Source of the DNA: JALYNX01 sp963724825
Lineage (GTDB): Bacteria > Actinomycetota > Acidimicrobiia > Spongiisociales > ZC4RG35
DNA length: 64,000 nucleotides
Direction of reading: 5' to 3'
NCBI GenBank assembly: GCA_963724825.1
Contig: CAVRWT010000005.1
Location: 243,157 to 307,156 of the forward strand
Positions 26,138 to 35,249 of this stretch are shown here, in pieces. The translations under genes were made by a program, and so were the position numbers. The number at the start of each line of letters is the position of its first letter. Position 1 is the stretch's first letter. The notes under the pieces are model-generated. The model was not told the DNA's origin. It did not search any database and was given only the letters and a program-made list of their open reading frames with translations.

Positions 26138-27179
26138 ATGCCCTATCTCGAAGCCCCCGAGAGCCTGGGGGATGTCTTCGAAGGTGAGCCTGGCTATCGG
26201 GCCGACCAGTTGCGGGACTGGCTGTACAAGACCCCGGTGCTCCGCCCCGAATCCATGACCAACCTTCCCGGCAGCATCCGTCAAAGGCTCGAGGGGCGTC
26301 TGTGGCCCTTCGAAGTCGAATTGGAGCAGTTCGCGGACAAGGGCCGGACCCGCAAGTGGCTGTTTCGAGCGCCGGACGGTGCCGCCATCGAATCGGTGCT
26401 GATGGGTTATCCACGTCGAGCGACTCTCTGCATTTCGAGTCAGGCGGGCTGTGCCCTCGGCTGCACCTTCTGTGCGACCGGGCAGTTCGGATTCGAGCGC
26501 AACCTCGAGGCCGGGGAGATCGTGGCTCAAGTCGCCTTCGCCCAGGCATTCCTTCGCCAGATCGGAATGCCTGGCGTTCCCGATCACCTCACCAACATCG
26601 TCTTCATGGGGATGGGCGAGCCGCTGGCCAACTACAAGCGGGTGAGGGAGGCGATTCGCCGGATGATCGAGTTCATGGGCCTCTCGGCTCGATCGATCAC
26701 CGTCTCCACGGTGGGGATGGTCCCCGGGATCCGCATGCTGGCCGACGAACCGTGGCCGGTGTATCTGGCGATCAGCCTGCACGCAGCCGACGACGAGTTG
26801 AGGAGCCGACTGGTGCCGATCAACAAGAGGTACCCGTTGGCAAGAGTTGGAGGCCGCGGCGGCCGAATACCTCGAAAAGAAGCGTCGCCGGCTGTCGATC
26901 GAGTGGACCATGATGGACGGAGTCAACGACACCGCCGAGCAGGCCGAGAAACTGGCCCGTATCGCCCTGCGGCTGCGTGCCCATGTGAATCTGATTGCGC
27001 TCAACCCCACTCCGCTGACCCAGGAGAAGGCCTCTAAAGGCACTGTGATCAGGGCTTTTGCCGGGATGCTGGAGGGTCATGGGGTCAACGTCACCATCCG
27101 TGACACCAGGGGCCGGGACATCGATGCCGCCTGTGGGCAGCTCCGAGTTTTTTCTGGAAAACGCGGTCTCGGGGGTTAG
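26138..27179 (+). CDS. rlmN: 23S rRNA (adenine2503-C2)-methyltransferase RlmN (frameshifted)
   Basis: About 346 aa when corrected. The radical-SAM cluster motif is CALGCTFC near residue 109, with MGMGEPLANY and STVGMVPGI downstream, and C-terminal LNPTPLTQEKASKGT. RlmN methylates C2 of A2503 in 23S rRNA and A37 of some tRNAs; the C-terminal catalytic Cys is in IDAACGQL. The frame changes at about 26841: reading GCAAGAG as GCAGAG restores LAELEAAAAEYL. One extra A fits a sequencing indel, since disruption of the catalytic half would inactivate the enzyme. Confidence 0.9.
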
Positions 27180-27224
27180 GGTGGTCGGGCGGAGCGGTTC
27201 AGGGGCTGAAGGAGCTGTGCCTTC

Positions 27225-28396
27225 ATGCCGGTCGATCGTCGCGTCCGGGCTGCATCGGTAGCCACGGCGCTTACTCTTCTCGTCGCCCTCTTCTCGGTGG
27301 ACTACACCGTGAAACCCGGCGACACACTCGGCGCTATCGCCAGGGACAACGACGTCTCGGTGTCAGACCTGGCTGCCGCCAACCACATCTCAAACCCCAA
27401 CCTGATTCGCGCCGGCCAGGTGCTGGTCATACCGAGCAAGGATCGGACACACGTGGTGGCGCGCGGCGAGAGCCTGTACACGATCGCCAAGAAGTACGGG
27501 ACGACCGTCGCCGCGTTGATCAAGGCCAACAAGCTCGACAATCCCAACCTGATCCGTCCCGATCAGAAGCTGGTGGTTCCCGGATCGGCGGAGGCAGGAG
27601 GTCGGGAGGCTCAGGTGGCAGCGGTGGCTCCGGGGGCTCCGACAGCAACGGCTCGACTGAGAAGCCCACCGGAAACAGCGCCCGCTCCGGTCGCTATCAC
27701 ATCGTGAAGAAGGGGGAGACCCTCGAGCAGATCGCCAAGGCCGAAGGTGTGACCGTCGAGGCCATCACCACCGCGAACGGGATCACGAATCACATCATCT
27801 ACACCGGCACCAGGCTCTTTCTCGACGGCCCGGGGCACACATCCAAGGGAACCAACGAAACGGGCACCTACACCGTGCAGCGCGGTGACCGTCTAATTGA
27901 CATCGCCAACCGCTACGGCACATCGGTCTCGAAGATCGCCTCGGCCAATGGCATATCGAACGTCAACCTGATCCGGACCGGGCGGAGTCTCAAGGTCCCG
28001 GCCGGGGGCGCATGGGTCTGCCCGGTCAAAGGCGCCAAGTTCTTCAACGATTGGGGCTTTCCCAGGGACGGTGGAACCAGGTTCCACGAAGGCAACGACT
28101 TGTTCACCGAATACGCCGCCCCCATCCGGGCGCCGGTGTCGGGCACCGTGAAGTTCAAGACCGGTGTCCTCGGCGGCCTCCAGTTCAACCTCAAGGGGGC
28201 AGACGGCGTGGAGTACATCGGCAGCCATCTCTCGGCCAAGGAGACCGAGGGCAAAGTCAGTGCCGGTGACGTCATCGGGTATGTGGGGACATCGGGCAAC
28301 GCGGCAGGTGGCAGTCCTCATCTCCACTTCGGGATGTATCTGAAGGGACTGCCGATCAATCCCTACCCGACCCTGATCGCCAACGGCTGTAAGTAG
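27225..28396 (+). CDS. Secreted LysM (x4) - M23 endopeptidase (frameshifted)
   Basis: About 390 aa. A signal peptide is followed by LysM 1 (YTVKPGDTLGAIA) and LysM 2 (HVVARGESLYTIA). After a frame change near 27595 comes a Gly/Ser linker, LysM 3 (HIVKKGETLEQIA), LysM 4 (YTVQRGDRLIDIA) and an M23 domain with FHEGNDLF and SPHLHFGMY zinc ligands. LysM repeats bind peptidoglycan and M23 enzymes cut its peptide bridges. One base appears to be missing in the G-rich linker. In the alternative frame the linker reads as repeated GGS, which fits a real linker, so an indel in the read is likely. Confidence 0.85.
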
Positions 28397-28400
28397 CGTC

Positions 28401-29003
28401 TCAGCCGGGTCGGCGCAGTTCGAAACGGTCACGGGTAGTGGTGTAGGAGCTTCCGGAGAGACGCCCGATCGCCCGGATCACCTCGGAGTCGACCCTCGTC
28501 CCTTGCAGGGCGTCCTCGCGCACATGGATCATCACGACCTCACCCACGACCATCCTGGTCTCGATCCCGATGTCGATCACGTTCAACACCCGGCATTCCA
28601 GGTTGGCCGGCGACTCGCCCACCATCGGAGCATCGACGAGGGTTCCCATGACCGGCGTCAGCCCGGCGATCACGAACTCGTCCTCATCAGGGGCGAAAGT
28701 CTCCGAGGACTGATTCATCGCCGACGCCAACTCTTCCGAGACGATGTTCACGGTGAACACCCCTGACTCCTCGGCGAAGGCGACCGAATCCTTGGGTCGA
28801 TCGCGGTGACGCCCGGCCGAGAACAGGACGATCGGCGGCTCGCTGGACACGGCATTGAAGAAGGAGAATGGGGCCAGGTTGAGCTTTCCGTCTCCGGCCT
28901 TGGTTCCGATCCAACCAATTGGCCTTGGAATCACGAGGCCCGTCAACAGCTTGTAGTGGTCGTTGGGCTCGGAAGTCGTCAGATCGAAAGATCTCTTGTT
29001 CAA
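28401..29003 (-). CDS. Flavin reductase-like FMN-binding split-barrel protein
   Basis: 200 aa flavin-reductase/DIM6-NTAB type split barrel: LLTGLVIPRPIGWIGTKAGD, NLAPFSFFNAVSSEPPIVLFS and DSVAFAEESGVFTVNIVSEELASAMNQSS are typical FMN-contact segments. It probably binds FMN and reduces it or uses it as a cofactor; the partner is unknown. ATG 29003 overlaps the stop of the upstream DUF885 gene (29000), so the two form an operon. Confidence 0.87.
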   Translation of the reverse strand: MNKRSFDLTTSEPNDHYKLLTGLVIPRPIGWIGTKAGDGKLNLAPFSFFNAVSSEPPIVLFSAGRHRDRPKDSVAFAEESGVFTVNIVSEELASAMNQSSETFAPDEDEFVIAGLTPVMGTLVDAPMVGESPANLECRVLNVIDIGIETRMVVGEVVMIHVREDALQGTRVDSEVIRAIGRLSGSSYTTTRDRFELRRPG

Positions 29004-30654
29004 ACCATCGCCTCTCGCAGGTGATCGAGTCGGATCGCACCGGCGTCGAGCATCCTGCGGTGAAAGTCCTTCCGATCGAACGCCGCGCCGTCACGCGCCA
29101 TCACCTGATCGCGGATGTCGAGGATGACCCGCTCCCCCACCTTGTAGGAAATCGCCTGTCCGTACCAGCCCAGATAGCGCTTGACCTCAGACTCGGCCAT
29201 GTCACGGGCCTGGAGCCCCACCTTCTCGATGTAGTCGACCCCGATCTCGTAATCCCATGTCGACCCGGCATGCAGCGGTGCGTCGGCCGGAATGGCCAGC
29301 TGCAACTGGGTCCCGATGTCGAGCACCACACGTGTGGCCCGGAACAGTTGGCTCGCCAGGAGTCCGAGTCGATACTCGGGCTTCTCGAAGTAGCCCAACT
29401 CGTCCATGAGCCGCTCCGCATAGAGCGCCCACCCCTCGCCGGCGCCCGAGTACCAGATGAACAGTCTGTGGAACCGCGACTGTTGATCTGCATTGACCAC
29501 CGACATCCCCACCTGGAGATGATGTCCGGGGAATCCTTCGTGATAGGCGGTCGACACCTCCGACCAGTAGGGGATCCGGATCCGTTCCCCGGGCGCGTAC
29601 CAAATCGACCCCGGTCGGGACAGATCCTCTGACGGCGAGATGTACCAGGCTCCGAGACTGCCACCCGGGGGGGCGAGATTCACGGTGACTCGTTTCAGTG
29701 GCTCTGGCACGTCGAAATGGGAGCCATCGAGCTGCTGCACGGCGGTGTCCTGGATTTCCTGGACGAAACGGGCAAAAGCCCCGTGATCGGGGGCGGCGTG
29801 TGCCGGATCGGTGTTGAGAAACTCGATCACTTCCTCGACCGTCATCGCTCCATCGATCTCAGCAGCGGTTGCCCGCATCTCATCGCGGAGCCGGTGCACT
29901 TCAGACCAGCCCCACTCGTAGGTTTCGCGAGGGTCGATGGTCATCCCGAGGAAGTCATCGACGTTGAGGAGGTAGCGCTCCTCTCCGACCGCGTCCTCGG
30001 GCGTGGCCGCAGGCAGATAGGTCTGCTCCAACCAATCTGCGAACTCGCCACTGGCTGCCCGCGTTTTGTTGACCGCGCTCGCCACCCGCGTCGGGTCGCC
30101 GCCGCCGTTCGATGCCTCCGTCGGATACCCGGCGAATCGCGAGTCTTCAGCCGCCACAGCCCGTGCTTGCTCGATCAGCGTTCTCACCTGACGCTGAGCG
30201 GCGGTCACCCCGTCATCGAGCCCGACCTGGAGCGCCGACCGATAACCCTCGGTGACCTGGCCGAAAGTCTCGAGACGGGTGGCGATGTTTGACCAGGCCT
30301 CCTCGCCTTGCTTGGGCATGACATCAAACGTGTCGCGGGCGCGCTGGAATGGGCTGTAGATGTGGTTGAGGTCACTCTTCCACTTACCCCGATCGAAGAC
30401 CGTCACCTTCTTCTTCATCCAGGAGGCGAGGACCTTGGCGGCGAACGCCTGCTTGGGATCGGGATCGCCCAGATGAGTCGATGCAGCTCGTCCCGCGTGG
30501 ATCGGGCGAGGTCGGCTCGGGCCGCTTCGCCATCTGGAGAGAAGTCGTCCCATAGGTGCTCTCTTCCGACGACACCATGCATCGTGGCATCGATCGGGGT
30601 CAGGTCGGACCATTGCTCGGTGAATCGGTCAGAGATCTCGAAGGGTGTGGTCAT
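29000..30654 (-). CDS. DUF885 family zinc peptidase-like protein (frameshifted)
   Basis: About 551 aa when one missing base near 30475 is restored. The N-terminal part MTTPFEISDRFTEQWSDLTP up to TRDELHR is in one frame. The rest, from LGDPDPKQAFAAKV, is in the other. The metal site is AYHEGFPGHHLQ near residue 370, typical of DUF885 proteins, which are thought to be peptidases. Further conserved parts are ERYLLNVDDFLGMTIDP and GAGEGWALYAERLMDELG. ATG 30654 is the start. The shift is probably a sequencing deletion. Confidence 0.83.
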
Positions 30655-30720
30655 GGTCTCCTCAGCCAGGGGCACCGGAGGCTAGACGGCGACTTCCACC
30701 CGTTGGATACCCTCGACCTC

Positions 30721-31776
30721 GTGGGCGACATCATCCCGGTCCGCGAAGACGAAGGTTTCGACATCGATCGCCTCGTCGAGTGGCTCGACACCATCCCCGA
30801 CCTTCCTCGTGGGACCCCCCTCGTCGAGCAGTTCGCCGGGGGCAAGGCCAACCTCACCTACCTCCTGGCCTTCCCCGAAGGGACCGAGTTGGTCCTGCGG
30901 AGACCTCCGCTGGGCCCGGTGGCCCCCGGGGCCCATGACATGGCCCGGGAGTACCGGGTCTTGTCCACGCTCTGGCGTGCCTTCCCCAAGGCGCCACGCG
31001 CTCTCGCCTTTTGCGACGACGCCTCGGTGCTCGGGTCTCCCTTCTTCGTGATGGACCGCCACCACGGGGTCGTGGTTCGTGACACCGTCCCACCGGTGTT
31101 CGGAAGTGGGAAGGATCCAACGTCCAATCGCAAACTGTCAGAGGTCGTGGTCGACACTCTTGCCGAGTTCCACGCCGTCGACCCGGTGGGCGCCGGGCTG
31201 GGCGACCTCGGGCATCCTGAGGACTTTCTGGCGCGGCAGGTGGATGGCTGGACCGAACGCTGGAATCAGGCCAAGGACGAAGACAGCCCGGTGGCCGAAG
31301 AAGTGGCCGGGTGGCTGGTCGCCAATCTCCCCGACTCCACGGAGGTGACCCTGCTCCACAACGACTGGCGGCTCGACAACATGGCAGTGGCCCCAGACGA
31401 TCCCGGGGTTTGCCTCGCCGTCTACGACTGGGACATGGCCACCCGGGGCGACCCACTCGCCGACCTCGGCACCCTGATGGCGTCGTGGTACGACCCCGGC
31501 GAGGAGCGGTCGGCCCTCAACCCGATGCCCACCGATTCTCCGGGTTGGATCAGTCGGGAATCAGCTGTCGCCCGCTATGGCGAGATGTCGGGTCGGGCCA
31601 TCGACGGGGTCGATTGGTACATCGTCTTCGGCACCTGGAAGTTGGGTGTCGTGCTGCAGCAGATCTACATCCGTTGGGTGCGGGGCCAGACCCAGGACCC
31701 CAGGTTCTCGGTTCTCGGGGAGGGCGCCCGCACCTTGTTTCGAGTGGCCGCATCGCGCCGCGTCAACAGACGTTGA
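30721..31776 (+). CDS. APH-like phosphotransferase family protein
   Basis: About 351 aa, aminoglycoside phosphotransferase/choline kinase fold like the N-terminal domain of ACAD10/11. Visible parts are FAGGKANLTYLLAFPEGTELVLRRPP (ATP loop and Lys/Arg region), the catalytic loop LLHNDWRLDNM near residue 215 and the metal-binding YDWDMATRGDPLADLG near 235. These kinases phosphorylate small hydroxylated substrates such as 4-hydroxyacids. Start GTG 30721 fits family length; TTG 30703 is possible. No ATG is suitable, and the longer frame overlaps the divergent DUF885 gene. Confidence 0.82.
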   Translation: MGDIIPVREDEGFDIDRLVEWLDTIPDLPRGTPLVEQFAGGKANLTYLLAFPEGTELVLRRPPLGPVAPGAHDMAREYRVLSTLWRAFPKAPRALAFCDDASVLGSPFFVMDRHHGVVVRDTVPPVFGSGKDPTSNRKLSEVVVDTLAEFHAVDPVGAGLGDLGHPEDFLARQVDGWTERWNQAKDEDSPVAEEVAGWLVANLPDSTEVTLLHNDWRLDNMAVAPDDPGVCLAVYDWDMATRGDPLADLGTLMASWYDPGEERSALNPMPTDSPGWISRESAVARYGEMSGRAIDGVDWYIVFGTWKLGVVLQQIYIRWVRGQTQDPRFSVLGEGARTLFRVAASRRVNRR

Positions 31777-31802
31777 CAACATTCAAGGTGTCAACCTAAG
31801 AT
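31772..31802 (+). promoter_or_regulatory. Leaderless promoter with inverted-repeat operator for HTH/Clp-N pair
   Basis: TTGACA (-35, 31773-31778) and TAAGAT (-10, 31797-31802) are 18 bp apart, and GTG 31811 follows 8 nt later, so the mRNA is probably leaderless. GTTGACA (31772-31778) and TGTCAAC (31789-31795) form a perfect 7-bp inverted repeat covering the -35 and spacer, a likely operator. The adjacent HTH protein is the obvious candidate repressor. Confidence 0.65.
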
Positions 31803-31810
31803 GACAAGCA

Positions 31811-32014
31811 GTGGATCTCAACAAGACATTGCTGGCTGCCGAAGGGGACGACCCTGCCTTGGGTTTGCGGGCGGTGGTCACCCTGCGTCGTCTGGCAGAC
31901 CGACTGGAAGAGATCCACGTTGCCTCCGCCCGGCGCCAAGGCTGGACCTGGCAACAGATCGGAGACGCACTCGGTGTCTCCCGTCAGGCAATTCACAAGA
32001 AGTCAGGGAGATAG
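31811..32014 (+). CDS. Small HTH protein next to Clp-N protein
   Basis: 67 aa. Residues 22-67 form a helix-turn-helix: LRRLADRLEEIHVASARRQG then WTWQQIGDALGVSRQAIHKK. It is small enough to be little more than a DNA-binding domain. GTG 31811 (no Shine-Dalgarno, leaderless) is the start. The Clp-N gene starts 2 nt after its stop. It may repress its own promoter through the overlapping inverted repeat. Similar HTH/Clp-N pairs occur in actinobacteria. Confidence 0.8.
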   Translation: MDLNKTLLAAEGDDPALGLRAVVTLRRLADRLEEIHVASARRQGWTWQQIGDALGVSRQAIHKKSGR

Positions 32015-32016
32015 AG

Positions 32017-32526
32017 ATGTTTGAGAGGTTCGGAAAGGAGGCTCGTGCGATCGTCACCACCGCCGTGGCCGAGGCTGAGGCGAGAGGTGACGGCCGGGTT
32101 GGCACCGAGCACCTCCTGATTGCGGTGGCGGGCGTGGACTTCCCGTTCCCGCGCTCCCTCCTCGGCCCTCTGGACGTGGGACGCGACGGGATCCGACGGC
32201 AGCTCGATCGACTCGACTCGGAGGCGCTGGCTGCGGTGGGCGTGGATCCCGAGCTCCTCGATCCCGCATTGCGAGCTCTGGGCGGCACGGTCCCAACCCG
32301 TGCTCGACGCCACCGCCCCTTCACTCATGGCGCAAAGGCGGTGCTCACCGGATCCCTAAGGGAGACGATCAAGCAGGGTGGGCGACAGATTGGGACCGAG
32401 CATGTCTTGCTCGCCTTGCTTTCCTTGCCCGCAGAGGACCCCGTGAGCCGGGTGTTCGCGAGTTTGGGTGCTGATCCGCTGGAGATTCGGACCGACATCG
32501 AAGAGGCCCTGCGCCGGGCCTCCTGA
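32017..32526 (+). CDS. Clp N-terminal (ClpC-like) double-repeat protein without ATPase
   Basis: 169 aa. Two Clp-N repeats are seen: FGKEARAIVTTAVAEAEARGDGRVGTEHLLIAVAG, and FTHGAKAVLTGSLRETIKQGGRQIGTEHVLLALLS. No AAA+ domain follows, so it is a stand-alone substrate/adaptor-binding domain, possibly acting with ClpC/ClpP or as an anti-adaptor. AGGGAG precedes ATG 32017. It is co-transcribed with the HTH gene upstream and converges on the PFK gene with a 5-nt gap. Confidence 0.85.
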   Translation: MFERFGKEARAIVTTAVAEAEARGDGRVGTEHLLIAVAGVDFPFPRSLLGPLDVGRDGIRRQLDRLDSEALAAVGVDPELLDPALRALGGTVPTRARRHRPFTHGAKAVLTGSLRETIKQGGRQIGTEHVLLALLSLPAEDPVSRVFASLGADPLEIRTDIEEALRRAS

Positions 32527-32531
32527 CTTCC

Positions 32532-33680
32532 TCAGTAGAGGAACATCGGCTTGCCGAGGACGTGGCGAACCTTGGGTTGGTAGGCGTCGACGTCGTACAA
32601 CTCGTCCACGTCGACCCGTTTCACGCCTTCCCGGGTCACCCCGATCGGCACGTCGGTATAGGTGCCGCTCCTGAGGGCGACCATCCGCCCGTGGGCCCCT
32701 TCCATTGCCAGATCGGCAGCCATCACCGCGTAGTTGGTGGCGACCATCAGGTCGAGGGAGTCCGGCGCACCCGATCGCATCAGGTAGCCGATCTGCTGAT
32801 AGAGGATCCCCTCGCCGGTCCGCTCCTTGAGCAACTCGCCGGTGGTGGCGCCGATACCGCCCAGTTTGCGGTGGCCGTAGGCGTCCTCCTCCCCGGTCAG
32901 GTGAATGTCGCCCTCGACCAGACGAGCTCCTTCGGAAATGGTCACCATCGCGTAGTTGGAGGGGTTGGCCGCCTGGTCCTCCTGGAGAAACGCCGCCAGC
33001 TTGTCGATCTCGAAGGGAACCTCGGAAATGATCGCCCGATCCACGCCGGAGAGGTAGGCCGTGATCAGAGATGTCTCACCGCTGTAGCGCCCAAACAGTT
33101 CGACAACCGCGATCCGCTCGTGTGATCCGGCCGCGGTGCGCAGACTGTGGATGAACTGAACGCCCCGGGTCACCGAGGTGGAGAATCCGATGCAGTAGTC
33201 GGTGCCGTGGACGTCGTTGTCCATCGTCTTCGGGATGGCGATGACCGGAACGCCTTCCTCATGGAGACGGAGCCCGTAGGAAAGGGTGTCGTCGCCACCG
33301 ATCGGGATCAGGACATCGATCTTGTGGGTCTCGAGGACGCGAAGGACGTGCCGTGTGATGTCGTGCGGGCCTTCGCCGGTGAAGTCGGCAGCGAGGAAGG
33401 AGGGGACCTCTCCGCTGCGCACCTTGGCGGGGTTGGTCCGGGAGCTGTGGAGGAAGGTGCCACCGGTGCGGTCGATGGTCCGCACCGTGGCCCGGTCCAG
33501 TGGAACGAGGTTCGCCTCCCCCGACGACGGGTCATCGGGGTTGGTCTCGGCCAAACCGCCCCAGCCACGTCGGATGCCGACCACCTGGTGGCCTTCGCTC
33601 ACGACTCGATTCACCACCGCCTTGATGCAGGCGTTGAGGCCGGGGACGTCTCCCCCACCGGTCAAGATGCCAATGCGCAT
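32532..33680 (-). CDS. pfkA: 6-phosphofructokinase, PPi-type signature
   Basis: 382 aa. ITGGGDVPGLN-like N-terminus (ILTGGGDVPGLNACIKA), IPIGGDDTLSYG near residue 105, IPKTMDNDVHGTDYCIGF near 130 and the substrate Arg segments. In ATP-dependent enzymes these two motifs are usually GGDGS and PGTIDND. GGDD together with PKTxDND is the pattern of pyrophosphate-dependent PFK, so the phosphoryl donor is probably PPi (established correlation, not proof). It phosphorylates fructose 6-phosphate in glycolysis and may run reversibly. ATG 33680 follows an AGGAGGA Shine-Dalgarno. Confidence 0.9.
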   Translation of the reverse strand: MRIGILTGGGDVPGLNACIKAVVNRVVSEGHQVVGIRRGWGGLAETNPDDPSSGEANLVPLDRATVRTIDRTGGTFLHSSRTNPAKVRSGEVPSFLAADFTGEGPHDITRHVLRVLETHKIDVLIPIGGDDTLSYGLRLHEEGVPVIAIPKTMDNDVHGTDYCIGFSTSVTRGVQFIHSLRTAAGSHERIAVVELFGRYSGETSLITAYLSGVDRAIISEVPFEIDKLAAFLQEDQAANPSNYAMVTISEGARLVEGDIHLTGEEDAYGHRKLGGIGATTGELLKERTGEGILYQQIGYLMRSGAPDSLDLMVATNYAVMAADLAMEGAHGRMVALRSGTYTDVPIGVTREGVKRVDVDELYDVDAYQPKVRHVLGKPMFLY

Positions 33681-33739
33681 TGAATTCCTCCTAGAGCGGC
33701 GAGGATAACCTCGGCCTACCAACCTCCAGGAGCGACAAC

Positions 33740-34034
33740 ATGTGGATCCTGTTCTCCGTCCCCTGTCCAACGCCCGATGGCCAGACCGCCCGTGACCTAT
33801 ATCAGAAACGGGTAGACCGGATCACCGACGAGATGCGTGCCAGCGCCGTTCGAGCACGGTTGTCGATTTCATCGGGCCTGGTACGCCTCCGACGAATCGG
33901 CGTTCTACGCGGTGGCCAACTGGGAGAGCCGTGAGGGAGCGAGCGCCTTCTTCGAGGAGTGGGAGATCTACGACGAGCCGGGCGAGGTGGCGACGTTGCT
34001 CGAGGGCGACATCGGCCTGGTGGCCGTCCCCTGA
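33740..34034 (+). CDS. Small hypothetical protein (frameshifted)
   Basis: About 97 aa if one extra base near 33835 is removed. The first frame gives MWILFSVPCPTPDGQTARDL and KRVDRITDEM. The second gives PFEHGCRFHRAWYASDESAF, then AVANWESREGASAFFEEWEI. A ferredoxin-like alpha/beta pattern as in DUF3303 or antibiotic-monooxygenase-like small proteins is possible. The frame joins as DEM/VPAPFEHG. The family is not firmly recognised. Confidence 0.55.
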
Positions 34035-34047
34035 GCTAGCAACGGTT

Positions 34048-34088
34048 GTCCCCCTGCAGAGCGGGGGGACCGTCCGACCGGAGGTCGG
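34048..34088. other. Double hairpin between small gene and winged-helix gene
   Basis: GTCCCCC/GGGGGAC (34048-34054 with 34064-34070) and CCGACC/GGTCGG (34074-34079 with 34083-34088) form two adjacent stems. It ends 11 nt before ATG 34100. It may terminate the upstream gene or be an intergenic repeat remnant; no T-tract follows. Confidence 0.45.
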
Positions 34089-34099
34089 GCGAGGGGGTG

Positions 34100-35215
34100 A
34101 TGGCGAGGCGGCGGCCTGCGAACATCAAGCCCGTGGACCGACTGAGCACCCGAGCCCTGAATCGGGCGACTCTGCAACGGCAGTTCCTGCTGGCGAGGGT
34201 GGAAAAGGACGTTTCGGAAACCATCGAGCATCTGGTCGGGATGCAGGCACAGAACCCGCTCGATCCCTACTACGCACTGTGGGCACGGCTCGAGCCCTTC
34301 GACCCCAACTCGCTTTCGAACCTGATCGAGGAGCGCAAGGCGGTGCGAACCGCCTTCCTCCGGGCCACCATCCATCTCGTCACCGCCGCCGATTGCCTCG
34401 ACCTCGATGCCACGGTGAGGCCGGTCTCGGCCCGCACCTTTGGCTCGACTGCCTTCGCCCGGGACACCGCCGGGATGGATCGCGACCAGCTTCTCACCAT
34501 GGGACGCCAGCTGATCGAGGCAACGCCGATGGGCCGAGCACAGCTGGGCAAGCTCCTCGCCGAGCGGTGGCCAGACCGGGACCCGGCCTCGATGGCCTAC
34601 GCGGTCTCCTACCTCCTCCCACTCGTCCAGGTGCCACCTCGCGGCCTGTGGAATGGGAGAGGCGCCGCAACCTGGACCACGGTGGAGCACTGGCTCGGAT
34701 CGAAGCCCGGGCGGAAGCCTGACGTCGCGTCTCTGGTGCTCAGGTATCTGGCTGCATTTGGCCCGGCATCAGTGAGCGACATCAGGGTCTGGTCCGGCGT
34801 GACCGGGCTCGCGCCAGTCGTCGAGAAGCTCCGACCCCGGCTTCGGAGATTCACAGACGAGAGCGGACGGGAGCTGTTCGACCTACCGGATGCGCCGCGC
34901 CCTGATCCGGACACCCCGGCGCCGGCCCGCTTCCTTCCCGAATACGACAACGTCCTGCTTGGCCACGCCGACCGGTCGAGGGTGATTGAGCCCGGGGCAG
35001 TGCCACCCGGATGGGCGGGCAACCTGTTGCACGACGGATTCCTCCGCGGCAGTTGGAAGATCGCAACCACGAAACAGGCCGCATCGATCACAATCACCCC
35101 GTTCTCGAGGCTCTCCAACAAAGCGGCCGACGAAATCCAGCTGGAGGCGGCCCAACTTCTCCGAGCGGCCGCCCCCGGCCTGCCACACGAAATCCAGCTG
35201 GCAATCCCCGGCTGA
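34100..35215 (+). CDS. Winged-helix DNA-binding domain protein (HTH_42-like)
   Basis: 371 aa of the winged helix DNA-binding family found with YcaQ/AlkX-like proteins: LSTRALNRATLQRQFLLAR, EHLVGMQAQNPLDPYYALWARL and FLPEYDNVLLGHADRSRVI are family hallmarks. YcaQ-type relatives are DNA glycosylases that unhook crosslinks; this shorter actinobacterial type is uncharacterised, and no catalytic QxQ motif beyond MQAQ was checked. ATG 34100 is preceded by GAGGGGG. Confidence 0.82.
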   Translation: MARRRPANIKPVDRLSTRALNRATLQRQFLLARVEKDVSETIEHLVGMQAQNPLDPYYALWARLEPFDPNSLSNLIEERKAVRTAFLRATIHLVTAADCLDLDATVRPVSARTFGSTAFARDTAGMDRDQLLTMGRQLIEATPMGRAQLGKLLAERWPDRDPASMAYAVSYLLPLVQVPPRGLWNGRGAATWTTVEHWLGSKPGRKPDVASLVLRYLAAFGPASVSDIRVWSGVTGLAPVVEKLRPRLRRFTDESGRELFDLPDAPRPDPDTPAPARFLPEYDNVLLGHADRSRVIEPGAVPPGWAGNLLHDGFLRGSWKIATTKQAASITITPFSRLSNKAADEIQLEAAQLLRAAAPGLPHEIQLAIPG

Positions 35216-35249
35216 GATACGTCGAGGGCTTGTTACTTTGGGGTCAACC

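Noticed and set aside
25769..27043. Open minus-strand frame continuing the LLM gene by more than 420 codons
   Set aside because: It is antisense to the HhH and rlmN genes, which have clear domains. The LLM family starts at MKVDYYF.
30556..30720. N-terminal extension of the phosphotransferase frame
   Set aside because: It is antisense to the DUF885 start region, and homology begins downstream.
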